NCBI GenBank assembly: GCA_022829145.1
Contig: CM040753.1
Location: 11,539,884-11,603,883, forward strand
Length of the DNA: 64,000 nucleotides
Source of the DNA: Albula goreensis
Lineage: Eukaryota; Chordata; Actinopteri; Albuliformes; Albulidae
Direction: 5' to 3'
Positions within the stretch are counted from its first letter, which is position 1, and each line of letters starts with the position of its first letter. A program made the position numbers and the translations under genes. The notes under the pieces were generated by a model, which saw only the letters and a program-made list of their open reading frames with translations, made no database searches and was not told where the DNA came from. Below are positions 12,101-25,101 of this stretch, piece after piece.

Positions 12101-15100
12101 CGCTGCACTGGTATCTGGCCTGGTCTCCAAGACGAGCGCTTTTATCCTCAGAACCTGGCCTTTGTTTATAACCTCAATGTTGGGATCACCCAGGAACACC
12201 AGTCTAACCAAGGCAAACATTAACACAGAGACCCAATGGCAGCCTCATCTGAAAACTCATTATGCATTCAAGGCTCCTGCAATGCATTTTACTTATTGAC
12301 TGACAGCTCTGTGATATAGAATTAATACATCAAAAGAATTAACCTTTTCATGGTTCAAATTGTTCATATAGCTGCCTCGTCTACACATGGCTCAGACTAT
12401 CTTTGCTGGATGGAGAAGAGCACTCACTTCCTGTCTTTGTACCACTGAATGGTGGGGAATGGCACTCCTTTGACTTTGCACTCCAGACTGACCTCCTGAT
12501 TGAGAATGGCAGAGACATCACGGGGCGTGTTGGCACCGATAATACTGGGCGGAACTGGGAAAAGAATTTAGCATTCCCCATTAATACCCAACATGTGACT
12601 GCACACTGGCAGCACAGCAATTTTTTGCATGAAAGCAACCACAGCAGCTAGAAAGAGCTCACTCTCAAGACTGACCCAGTACATCCAGGTTGAAGTCCTT
12701 CTCGGTGCTGCCTGCAATGTTGATGGCCTTACAGCTGTAGTGACCAGCATCTGCTGTGGCTGTTCTTAGGAGCTTGAGGGTCTTCCCACCCTGCAGAATC
12801 TGAACAGAGCTGCTGGGGACAACCTGCCGGCAGAATGAGCAGTTACTTGCCTGAATTTCCTTGGCATGTTTTTGTTTTTCCCGGGGATAACATTCCTCAC
12901 TGACATTTATTGTGCCCTTTTTTGGTTGCATGATTGCATGAACTGCATTAACTTGTCATGCTTTGAAAAGTCCTTTAAAACAATGACCCTGAAGCAAATA
13001 GCCATGGAGAAAATGTGACTTGTTTCACAAATGATTCCCAATAGACACTGAGGGAGAAAGCAAAACAAAACTAGGGACCACTTTATGGTAACAACAGCAA
13101 AAATGTGGTTTGGTTACAATCCCAAGAGAGTCGTGAATGTCAACACTTGAGTCACACTTACAGGCACTCCATCCTTGTACCATGTGATGACAGGGGTGGG
13201 ACTTCCTGTGACCTCACATACCAGACTGGTGGGCTGGTTTACCACAACTGACACATTAGCTGGAGTGTGGCCATCTTGCACATCCGGAGGCACTACACAG
13301 GCAAAGCAGAGGGGTCAAACACTGCTTCCTGAACAGCAGGCAGTCTCCTTGGTGATGATAAACTATGGCTGTGCTTTTGTTACAGTTTATATTGACCAAA
13401 ATCTTGAAGCAGTCATAGAGCATTTTATAAAAAGCCAAGAAAAGTCAGAGTATGTGTCAAAAATATAAAACATAATAACACATGTACACTACTGCAGCAA
13501 ATGACCTAAATAACAACATGAATAAGATGCTTCAGTAGAACCAGTTTATGCTTTTACTCATTTTTGGAGTTGTTGATTGCATGTCATTCAGCTAGCTAGC
13601 TTTTCACTGTACACACTGTCTAAACTGCCACTAATAATTCCTATGGGCATGGGGTCATAGGTGGAAATATGTAATTCCTTCAGTTAAAATCAAAGGAAGT
13701 TGTTTAAAGTGATTTGTTAACACACAAAACTTGGGAAGATACAATTGTGGTGATTGCATTGCATTATCCATGACAACAATGACTTCTGTGTGAAATGCAT
13801 AGCTTTAAAAAACACCTTCACTATGTTCTGCAGGAAAGCTCACCATTGACCTTCAGCTGGTACTTCCTTTCGGTGGTGCCAGCATCATTGACCGCCACAC
13901 AGACATACTCGCCATTGTCCAGTGGTGACACTGAGGCCAGTATGAGGAGAGTGCCATCCTCCAGAATGGACAGGCCTGGCTCATTACCAGTTAGCTCTTG
14001 GCCATTCCGCAGCCACCTGATCACTGGCTTTGGGGTTCCTGCAGTTCGACAGCACAGAGCAACTCAGAGCTGCAGACTGCAAGCAAGACCCATTGCATAA
14101 TCCCAAAACCAGACAATATTAGGTTAATACAAACTTAATTACATCCACTGAGCCTCTTGTAAAAGTATGAGCTTCTATTTACTTGTGTTACAATAAATGT
14201 TTTATATTGTAACACGCTGGTATGCTTCACTATTCCCACAAACATTAATTTCACACATTTGCCAAACTGAATCCAGACTCATTTTAAAGATCAGTAGACT
14301 TTAGAAACAAGATATTTCACAAATTTAGTTAAATATCTTGTTTCTAAAGTCTACTGTTACAGCTCTGCAGTCTCACCTTTAGCTGGGCATGGGAAGGCGA
14401 TGCGCTGGTTGGCCACTCTCTCTTGCAGAGGGCTGTTGAAGGGGGGCTCAGATACTTCAACGACGGGTGGAACTGAAGGAGTGTGGAGGAAGCAGAGTCA
14501 GCACTGACAGCCATTGTGTTCACACATGAGAGTTGAGTGAGAGCACTCTGGGGACCCACCTTGGACCTGCAGCTGGATATGGGCCTCATCACGGCCTGCC
14601 ACATTACTCGCCACGCACGTGTAGCGCCCCTCGTCCGACAGCCCCACCTCACTGATGGCCAATGTGCCATCAGGAAGGTTGCTGTACTGGTTACCATCCA
14701 CCAGCAGGGCAGCGCCATCCTTCAACCAGGTGACTGTGGGCTCTGGAACCCCCTGAACCACACAGGGCAGGTCAATGCGGTGTCCTACTTGAACTTTCAT
14801 CACACGGGGACCAGCCTGGATGGCTGGGGGCACTGTGGGAAATCAAAAGAATTCATTAACCTAAAAACCAGACTCATTTCTGCTGTATCTGCAATCTTAA
14901 AGCTACACAAAGAGTCACTGCCATACTTTTCAGGTTAAGTTCCTGTGTTTGAGCATTTTTCCCTGATTTTCTTGTTTTGTATACATTTTGAAAGTGTGGC
15001 ATGTTTGTGTTTTCATGTTCGTAAGTTTTATACTTTTTGCTTTGATGTTCTGAACTGCTTTTTTTCAGGAATTTCCCTGTCTCAGAAGTATACTCTTGTT

Positions 15101-18100
15101 TTGCATGTCTGGACAAAAAATACACAATTGACACTTTTTAGATTGCAACTTGATTATTGTAATTTGGATGCTAACTGCAGTCTTCAGACACCTCTAGTGA
15201 TCTGAAGCTCTTAAACTCTTTTCACATTCAATGCTGTCATGGTCCAAGCTGTTATTTCACTTTTTACAGCACCAAATTATTCCACTTAGTTTTAACCAAC
15301 ATTGCTTTAATCATTTCCCTGGTGTCATATTTATTTGCACCATAACCCCAGGAAGGCACTAGCTATATATCTGAAAACTCCTTCCAGCATAACATTTAGC
15401 AGTACGAGTTTATGATTTCACCTTTTTGGCAGTCAAATAAATTCTACGCAGTAGTGCATAATGTACTGCAGCATAAAAATAAAAAAAAATTGCCACAAGA
15501 GGCTTTTAGCAAAAATGACTGTTTTCAAACTTTAATTAATTGCTTTAATGATATAGGAATTAGATGCTATGGTCAAGAGGGGAATTCAGGGTGTGCCTCA
15601 TGGAGAGCTTATGGAGAAATATTTTCCATATTGAGTGAAGTGGGTTGCTCAAATTGGTTCTGATTGACTGCTTTTGAAGATCAGATCAAGTTACACCTGT
15701 TAGGTGTAAACTGAAAAGTGCTGACAGGATTGCCTTGGCAGCTTTGAGTTTGCTCCTTTATTTAGACTCACTTCAGCTGTGACTGTGCATTTGGGCCAGA
15801 GTCCATTGAAAGATCTTGTGTGCTCACATAAACCACAGTGTTGCCAGCTTGGTTTGCTGATTGTTTTGGTAGAGCAGGCACAGAAACGCTGAGGGGTAGG
15901 GAGCAAAGCCAGGCTGGTTCAATCAGATATGCTACAAAGTCTCCCACTATATATTTTGCAGTTTTTGTTTCAGCCTAGCAAAGACGTCATCTAGTTCCCC
16001 GTCTTGAAAACTGAGGGTGGGACAGAACACTGAAAGACAGAGCTCTGGTTTTAAGTGTGTTTCACAGTGTGAGGATGAAAGTTGCAGCTGTTTTGAAGAG
16101 ACACACAGCTGGATGATAAAAGACATGGAGAGGGCCTACTGAGGTTTGCGTGAAGAATGGGATGCACCCAGATGTACTCTTACCGTGAACGCTTAACTTC
16201 ACTGTCTGAGTGAAGTTACCCGCAATGTTGGTGGCCACACACAGATACATGCCACTGTCTGAAACCCTGGTCTCCAGAATCTTCATAGACCCAGAAGGTA
16301 GCTGGGAGTGCCTGCAAGGAAAAGCATGCACACAACTTTCAGGGTGCGTATACCACAATTATACACCATCTATACATTCAACTTAGATGGTAAATGAAAG
16401 GATAGGGTTTTAATTGTGCAGTAATTTTAGCTAGACCACAGCTGCTTGCTACCCAGGGGCAAAAACAGGTATAAATTTAACAAAGAAGAAAAAAATGAGA
16501 TTTTAAAAAGCGATGGCAGAGTTTGCAGGTGGCAACAGCTATCAAACCTCTATCATAAGCCAATATGTGATATTATATGGTGAACAGTGCAGCAGAGCAC
16601 AAGCCCCGTGACAATGAACCATTTGTGTTCATTGATTTGTGGATCACCTGCTCAAACTCAAACCATGCTGCATTGTGCAGTTTGCCACTTCTGTGCAAAA
16701 TGCCACTTCTGCATCTTCAGTGGTTATCCATGACTTCAGCAATGATGGGAACCCATTGACCGTGAGCACTCTCTCATGCTGCCATGCCTCTCTGCTGTCA
16801 GGCGTTGCTGCCAAACGCGTGGCTGCACTGTTTATGTCACTTTGCAGCACAAAGACCCGGGAAGTCTGGGAGAAGCCTGCATTCAGTTTAACATGCAGTC
16901 CCAAACATATGGACACAATTTGAAGGATAAGTCCAAAATCCACACTTGGAGAGACGAATGTTGAGATATATCTTTTGCCAAGTGCAGAAGGAAGAGGAAA
17001 AAAGAAATTCAGATTTTTCTCATTGGTTGACATTTATTTTCCGTGAAGACCTGAAAGCCTACGGGAATGGCAGGGTGAGAGCTCCATAAGTGAGGCGACT
17101 TATCCTCTCATTGTGGTGTGGGAAAGGACTCTGCTGTTCATTGTGCGGGGTCATGCTACTGCTGCAGACTCCCGGAGGGAGAGCTGCTGTGTGTGCTGTG
17201 CACTGTGGAGGATCCTTGCAATGTGTGAGACAGGGTGGGAACTTGCCTTGGGGAGAAGGGGAGATGAGCTGTCGCTCCTTGGCCCAGGTGATGATGGGGG
17301 GTGGGACACTTTGGACCTCACATGGTAGGATGACATCATCTCCTGCAGTTACTGACACTTCCAACAGTCCTCCCGTGCCGTCCTGTCCTCCATGAGTCCC
17401 GCTCACCCGTGGTCTCACTTTGCGTGCACACACACACACACACACACATGCAAAGTCATCAATCATACAAAGTCCTCTTGCTCTCCCACAGAGCTTGACA
17501 CAAACTAATGAGGAGCCACTCAATTTTCATTTAGAGAAGGCAATCAGTCACACCACTGGACTACAGATTAAGCTGAGAAGAAGCAGACCATGGATAGGAG
17601 AGTTATATGATTGAAAGGTTCACTTCATGCTTACGCTGAAAGGATGATAATTGCTTAAAATTGTGATTGACAAATCCTTTGAAATAGGTAGTGATAGCTG
17701 GTAAATGTCAGTTGTTTGTTAGGTAGTGGCATGTTAGAAGAGCTACAGGTTCTTTATGTTCAAATGCTGAATGGTAGTTGTTTCTGTAATTGTGATTAAC
17801 AGAATAATTGCCATTAGGAAAGCTGTTAGGGAAGGGTCTGGTATGGATTAGGTTGTGCCATACCATACACGGTGAGCTGGACTTTTCTGGTGCTGTATCC
17901 AGCGGCGTTGGTGGCAGTGCAGACAAACTCTCCGGACTCAGACCCAGAGGGTGAAGAGATGTGCAGGCTGCCGTCGAGGCCCAGCGTGAATGACTGACCA
18001 CTTAGGTCCAGCAGCGCACCCCTCTGTGGAGTACCACACACAGGCAGGGGTCACAGGTCACAGGTCATTGTTTGTTCTCAAACAACTTAATAAGGCATTC

Positions 18101-21100
18101 CAGTAGACAACAAAGCAAGTGGGAGGGCTTGTTTGTTCACAGCTTAAACTAAGAAGCCCACACCCCTTGCTGTTGAATGCTGTGATTGTACTCAAGTTAA
18201 GCTGATGAATGATGAACAGCAAAACTTGGTTCAGTAGCTGCAATGTGTTACATGATAACGATGTCATTCACAATTGTGTCAGACTTGGAGTCCTTCTCGA
18301 TCCTAAATGCCATTACGTATGAAATAAAGCTATCATAGTGGAGAACAAGGGCAAAGGAATCAAAATTCAGCAGCTGGTATAGAACTTAACAGGGTTGAGT
18401 TTCATTCGCCTCAGAAGTCCAATTCACTTTAATAGCATAAATTTTTACAAGTCACAGAAACATTTGTGCTTACTGAGGGAGAAAAACACATTCCTGCAGT
18501 ACCACACAGATTTACTGCAACAGTTTAAAGCCTCTCACTGGCTTTAGTCTTCTGCCATTGTCATGGCAGTATCCAAAGCTGGAAATAAAATTGTGATAAA
18601 AATACATTACGAGACACAGGTGTCATGATGGAACAATGACTGTGTTCTCAGACCATGTTCTCGGGCTCCCACGGCATGTCAAAGTCCAACTTTGGGAAAG
18701 TTTTTTTTTTTCTTTACACAGTCTCCTCTAAAAAGAAAAGTGTGCTTTGTGTGGGTGTGGGACATTTACCGTGATGGCATTTTAATTGGAGCTGATGACT
18801 TCATTCCAGACTGAGTCTCAAATTTTAAATTTACTGCCATTGATTTTGTGTGCCGGCCAAATGCACTGCTCCACAGATTTCTTTTTTTCCCTCTCACGCA
18901 CCAATGGTTTCAAAGAAATCAAAGCCAAAATTCATTCCAGAGTATTTGCAATGGACATATACCATATGCATGTAGGCAGCACATCAGTTTGCTTTTTCAG
19001 TACGGATACCATACAAAAAAATTGAGATTTCTGTACAATTAATATTAAAATAATATTAAAATTCTTGTACGATTATTTTAAGTTCCAGTGTGAATTGACC
19101 TCTGTTTACCATTCCATACAACACAATGAGGTTTGGTTTCTTTAAATAGATTTTGTATGTTTATCTACCGTACATAGAAAAAACCCTTGCCAGCATACAT
19201 TTTTGTAATTTAGTTTCTTACAGATATATACCTAAGTCCTTGGTAACATTAGCTCTAACAATTACCGAGAGCTGTCAACATCAGCCTTTATCTCCTTCAA
19301 TCTTCGATCAGTAATAAATTCATATGGCCATTGGTGAATAGACTCCAGTGTTCTGTAATTGTGTGTCCTCGTCAAAACCATCTTGTCATTCTACTCTCCA
19401 TAACAGTCAACTCCATTCTCAAAGAAATGAGGCACTGAAAGGTTGCGGGTACTGTGCCTAATCAATTCCAAAGACATAACAGTGATACACACTGCCTCTC
19501 TTTATGATGGTAGAGAGAGAGAGATGGCTGATTGTTCAGTGCCCCAAAAGGGTTACTGTTGATGCATGTTACACCAGATGCACATAAAATGAAAACAGAC
19601 ATAACAAATGCAAACAAGTCAATCCATTTTCCATCCGTTACCAACAAATCGGAATAAACTGTGCTATTATGTACTCTAAGCACCAGAACACCTCAGGTTA
19701 CAGAACCCACTCTCAACTTGAAGGACACAGTTCTACTATAACACTCTTTACCTTGGACCAGGTGATGTCAGGTTTAGGCACTCCACTGGCACGGCAGGGC
19801 AGTGAGATTGGCACCCCCTCAATAGTACTGAAGACCTGTGGCCCATGCTGGATACTGGGAGGAACTGGAAGCAGACAGGGTGGGGTGACATTGGGAAGCA
19901 CCAGGTTCAGGCTTCCACACATTCAAAAAATGTTCTCATGATGTGCTATAGTACAATATTCTGCTCAGGACTTTTCTGTAGGAACTCAGAAAAGAAGGAG
20001 AGACAAATGACCTCTTGCTGTCCCCCGCCCACCCCCCAAAAACCCCCAAACCCTCCTGTGCAGCAGCTCCATCTGAACATCTCTGTGGGCCATACATAAA
20101 GCTGACAGCATGACTCTGGGGCATGAACAGAACACTAATACAAGCAGGAAATATAATTTGAAAGATGCTTCCGGAAACTCACACCACTCCATTTGTCTTT
20201 CCCTCTCCCTCTCTGTCTCCCTTTGGCCACCAATTCCTCGTTTTTCCAATACAAGCAAGACATTCACAGAATCTGCTGCTTTTCACATTGCACAAGCCAC
20301 AATGGGACGGTTTTGTTTGATGGTGCCACCATTGTCCACTGAAGCTCGTGTTCCGCAGGTTTGCGCGGCGTCTGAATGGCTGAGGCGGCTCTTGGCCGCT
20401 CACCTGAAGGTATCCCCTCTCCGCCTGCATACTCATACTATCTGTTTTACTAATAAGCACAGAGACATCTGTGGAAGCCATTAGCACTGGAAACTTGGAT
20501 CCACTGTGACCCACCAGAGTTTAACACACAATTAGTGATTTAGCCCATAGCACAGCATTTAACAAGGACAATTGCTCTGATGCATTTGCATTTTTATGAC
20601 CTGAGCAAACATAAACATGCTTGCTGCCCAATCGTATCATCTTCCACATTGTCCTGTATATGAAAGTAGTGTAATTGTTTCGCTTCAGATGTTCCAAACA
20701 TTCTAAATTTTTGAACGCCAGAACTGATTTGTGTTGAACTGTTACTTGGTTGCCAACTGGACTCAATGAAAGGAGAAAGTTTCTTGCTCGACAGTGTGCC
20801 ACTTACTACAGCTGGTTTGGGTTTTTAAAAGGCATGTCAAACTCCAAATGCATTTATGAAGTAAGACAATCCTATGGAGGATAGCTACAAGGACACAGTG
20901 GAAATAAAGGCCCATTATGTCAGAAGGAAGCAAGTGGCAGAAAGAGCAGGGCTGGGACCCAGCTGGGAGCCTGTGTATTTACGACAGGGCAGTGCCCCTG
21001 CTACATTTCACCAGCAGCCTCCTGCTCATTCCTACTCTGGCTCCTGGGCTCTCAAGGGGCAGTATTGTTTGATCTGTTTTGGGTGGGGTATGGGTGGAGT

Positions 21101-24100
21101 GCAGGCAAGATTCACCCGAGGCTGCTGCATACCAAATACATTGATGACGGTGGTGCGGTTGCTGGATCCAGCGACGTTCTGGGCCAAGCAGGTGTACTCT
21201 CCACCATCCTGCAGCCGCACACGCTCAATGTGCAAGCTGCCATCCCGGCGGATTGTGATGTATGGGCTGGGACTGACCTGGACATGGGAACACCCACATT
21301 CAATTATATATCCTAGAGTAAACAAGAATCTCCTACAGTTTTGCAACACAGATCAGAAATTGTGGGTTACAAGAGGTTTTTTAGACAGGACACATTTGAG
21401 ACTCATTAGGCACAATGTTGGTAATGTAAGTAGAGATATACTTAAACATAAAAAAACTTTTATTTCCTGTTTCACAAAGTGGAGATTATATTTCAGGTGG
21501 AACTGAATGTAGAACAAAGTAGTTATTGAGTAATCTTAAACAGTGTGGTGTACCACATTCATTCTCATTTTCCAGTTTGTGCAAACACACAGAGTATTTG
21601 AGGTAGCCCACCCTTTCCCAGGACAGGAGAGCTCTTTAAGGTCGTGTCAGAGATCAGGCTACAGTTTCATGATGTTGTTTCTGAAACCCACACAACTGGC
21701 TGCAGTTTTAACTCTAGCAGTGATCTCCACCTCAAAGCTCTGCAATTAATAATAAATATACTGCGTTTATATAGTGCCTTTCATCACAAGAAACTGGAAC
21801 TATTAGGCACTATCCGCTATGAGGTTAAACAGACATTGTATAGACAAGAATTTCTGTCAAGAATGAGTGTTGGTAGGATCTCTGTCTGAATGTGTGTTCT
21901 CTGTGAGCGAGTAGGGTTATTGGCCCTCATTTAAAAAGCAATTGTAGAAACAAACATGTAATTAAGTGTAAGAACTGGTCATTCAAGAATCTCACATGAG
22001 ATTCATTTAACGTGTGTAAAACAAGACTGGGCCAAGCATGTGAGTGTGTTTTGACAAATCCAACTTGATCATAAATTACGACTGTGTGCACATACGTTTC
22101 AATTGATATTTTAAAAAAATATATACGATTGTGGAAGTTTTTGTTCCTGTCAAAATTAACAATTCATTAAATAAATAATATTTATAACCTCTGTGTGGAG
22201 GCATATTTTCTGTAAGTGAGTAAGGCCTCTGTGTATAGATAACATCTCTGCTTTCATACCAGACCATTGTTGCGGAGCCAGCGTCTCTCGGGCAGTGGAT
22301 TCCCTGCCAGCAGCACACAGGACAGGGTAACCTGCTGCTCCTCAACCACATTGACCGTGCTTGGACTGATGCCAATGACTGGGGAGACTGCAGAGACACA
22401 GACAGACAGCTCATCAGCTTTGCACAACTGTGATGTTCCTGCCCATGCTTCATCTGTGGGAAACTTTGGGCTGTCATGAAAACACCTTTAACAATAGTCA
22501 GCTGGGACCTGATTTATCTATTGCTATGGAGTCAGCTGCGACCTTGTAATAGCGACGGTAATAAAAATGAACATGGCCTCTGAAGCCAGATGTGCACGTG
22601 AAGCGTTTGGGCGAGACTCGGCCCTCTGGTGTTTAATGAAAGTTCAAACGCAGTGTTGACGGAAACCTCCAGTTCTCACTCTTCTGCTCTGACATCAGGG
22701 GAGCTGCACAGGAGGAGGCTTCCCATTCGGAGTCCATTAGCTCTCCCTACTCCCAAGTGAGGCTGGAAGGCCTTCATTCAGAGCAGATGATTTACATGCA
22801 CTTGGGCGCGTGGGTGGAGGTGGAGGGCCCCTCAAAAGAGTTAACCGCTCGCACTGACATTAGAACACCGCTGTGACAGGGATCCACTGAGGAGTGCTCC
22901 CTCCACCTCCAGCTCTTTCCCCAGGGCCTTCCCTGCTCCCTGCCAGCTCATCCACAGTTCACCCCTCATGGGGACCCCTCTTGGGCCCTGTGTTTTATGG
23001 CACACACCATTCACTCTCAGCCCCATATGGTTTCCACATCTCCTCGCCAAGAGGACCCCGGCTTCAGATGCCTGGTTGCTATAAACACTGTGCTGTATTT
23101 ACATTTCTCCCATGAGCCGCAGCGCTGGCTGGGTTTGGCGATGTCCAGAAAACCTCGCGCCCCAAATGACCTGGCGATTATCGAGACAAAAGAAATCAAA
23201 AGCCGCTGTGTTCATAGACGTGCAGATAATCATCATCTGGACGGCGTGGCAAGGACTGACAGGTCTTGAGCCGGGAGACTGTGACTCAAGGCTCCTCTAG
23301 GCCGAGGCTTCCGTTAAGCAATGACATTTCTCACATTCTGTGATGGAGGATCTGGCCGGACTAGCCCGCCCAGAGAGATATACTACATCTGCTGTACACA
23401 TACAGGAAAGAGAATACAGGGTTTCCATAAGTTATTCCACTCATCAATATCTGCCATGAGCAGCATTAGTGATTGTTTTAATTACACTTTAAACATTCAG
23501 TTCTGGACTGCATATTTTCATATATTTTAATCAACTGCAGATGATTTTCCTGACAAAAGAATATCTTCAAAAGCCACATAGCACTGACCATAAATTATAA
23601 ATGTTAAGAGAGGGATGAGAGAAGCCAGCCTGAAAGAGCCTCTTATACGCTCTTTCTCACAAATACACAGATTAATGACAGTGAATGACTGAACTGAAGC
23701 CCCATGCTGTATATATGCTTTGCAAAGCCAAGCCTGCTGATATGTATATGAGGTGTGTTGGGGTAAAAAGCAGTGAAATGATCCACTCTTTTTTGTTTTA
23801 CATGTTATTTGTTTGTGTGCATCCATTTCCAAAGGCTTAATTCTTAAAATGTTGAAATCCAAAATTGCTTAAGACATTGTGATATTTGTATAAAAGGTTG
23901 AGCACTGATTCTGTTGGTAGGGGCAAAGGCGGCCCGAGTCAGACCCTGTGTAGTGTGACCTTTAGCCTACATTCAGCCATGTGCTCCCTGGCCAACAGGG
24001 AAGTTAAAAAGGTAATGAGACTGAAACTCCCATGGAAACCAGAGGGAAAACTCAAATGAGAGACTCAAATGCACAGCCATTTAGTGGCAGTATCTCTGTT

Positions 24101-25069
24101 TTAAAATCTCAAGAATAAGGGTGGACAGATCTTAGAGAACAAGATCAGGAATATTGTCTCTCATGCTTTGATCACCTAAAGATATAGGATTGTGCTCATA
24201 CCAGAGATTCTTTGACATGGCTGATCGACTCTGAGCACACACAAATGAAGAAATATCAACCTGAAAAAACTTAGCACATCTGGTCAAGCAGATAATTCAC
24301 TTTCTTCTGTGGCTTTGAATTTGGGCTTTTTACTTTTTCTTAAGAAACTTGACGTCTTCAACCCTTCAAATGCTGCCAAACAGTTCAAAACACAGAGTTC
24401 ACAGCAACATGAACATTCCTATACTTCAAAATGAATTCACTGACTTTCATACATAATTCACATTCTGGCCGCCTTCTTCTTATACTGTCACAGCCTTCCA
24501 GACCATTGGGAGAATCTGCTATCAATTGAGCAGAAATAATTGAACATTTCTGTGTAAGAAATAGTTTTTCGCTAAAGTATTTATGCCATCAATCATTCAC
24601 AGCCTTACTCCTCCAAAGGGCTTTGTGATAAAGAACAAAATAATTTAAACACAGTAAAGAACAGTTAAAATGGCATAATAACATTATATTTAATAAAATG
24701 TACAAATATAATCATACACTATCCCTAATTTAATAGTATATATGTAATTATATAATCTATCTCATTGCATAAGATACGTGAATAGTATCATCTATCAAAT
24801 ATAATAAATAATGCTAATTTTATCAGCATAGCAAACCAACCTGTCAGCTGGAGAACTGCTAAGAAGAACAGAGAAGCACATAACTTACCTAGACCGGTTA
24901 CAGTGACTGCTGCATGTGCCTGGATCCGCCCAAACTGATTCTGAGCTTCACAGATGTATGTGGCCTCATCTTCCACCCACAAATCTGAGACAACAAGGAC
25001 AGAGGTTAGCACTGCTGTGTGGGGAGGTGCACATTGATGGCCACATCAACTGCATGTAAAACAGTAGTA

Positions 25070-25101
<32 letters not shown>

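Noticed and set aside
11577..12299. 240-codon plus-strand ORF
   Set aside because: It is antisense to hmcn1 exons 30 and 31, whose Ig coding is clear; its protein has no domain signature and its openness is a by-product of the coding strand's composition.
20874..21506. 210-codon plus-strand ORF
   Set aside because: Covers exon 19 in antisense; no recognisable protein features.
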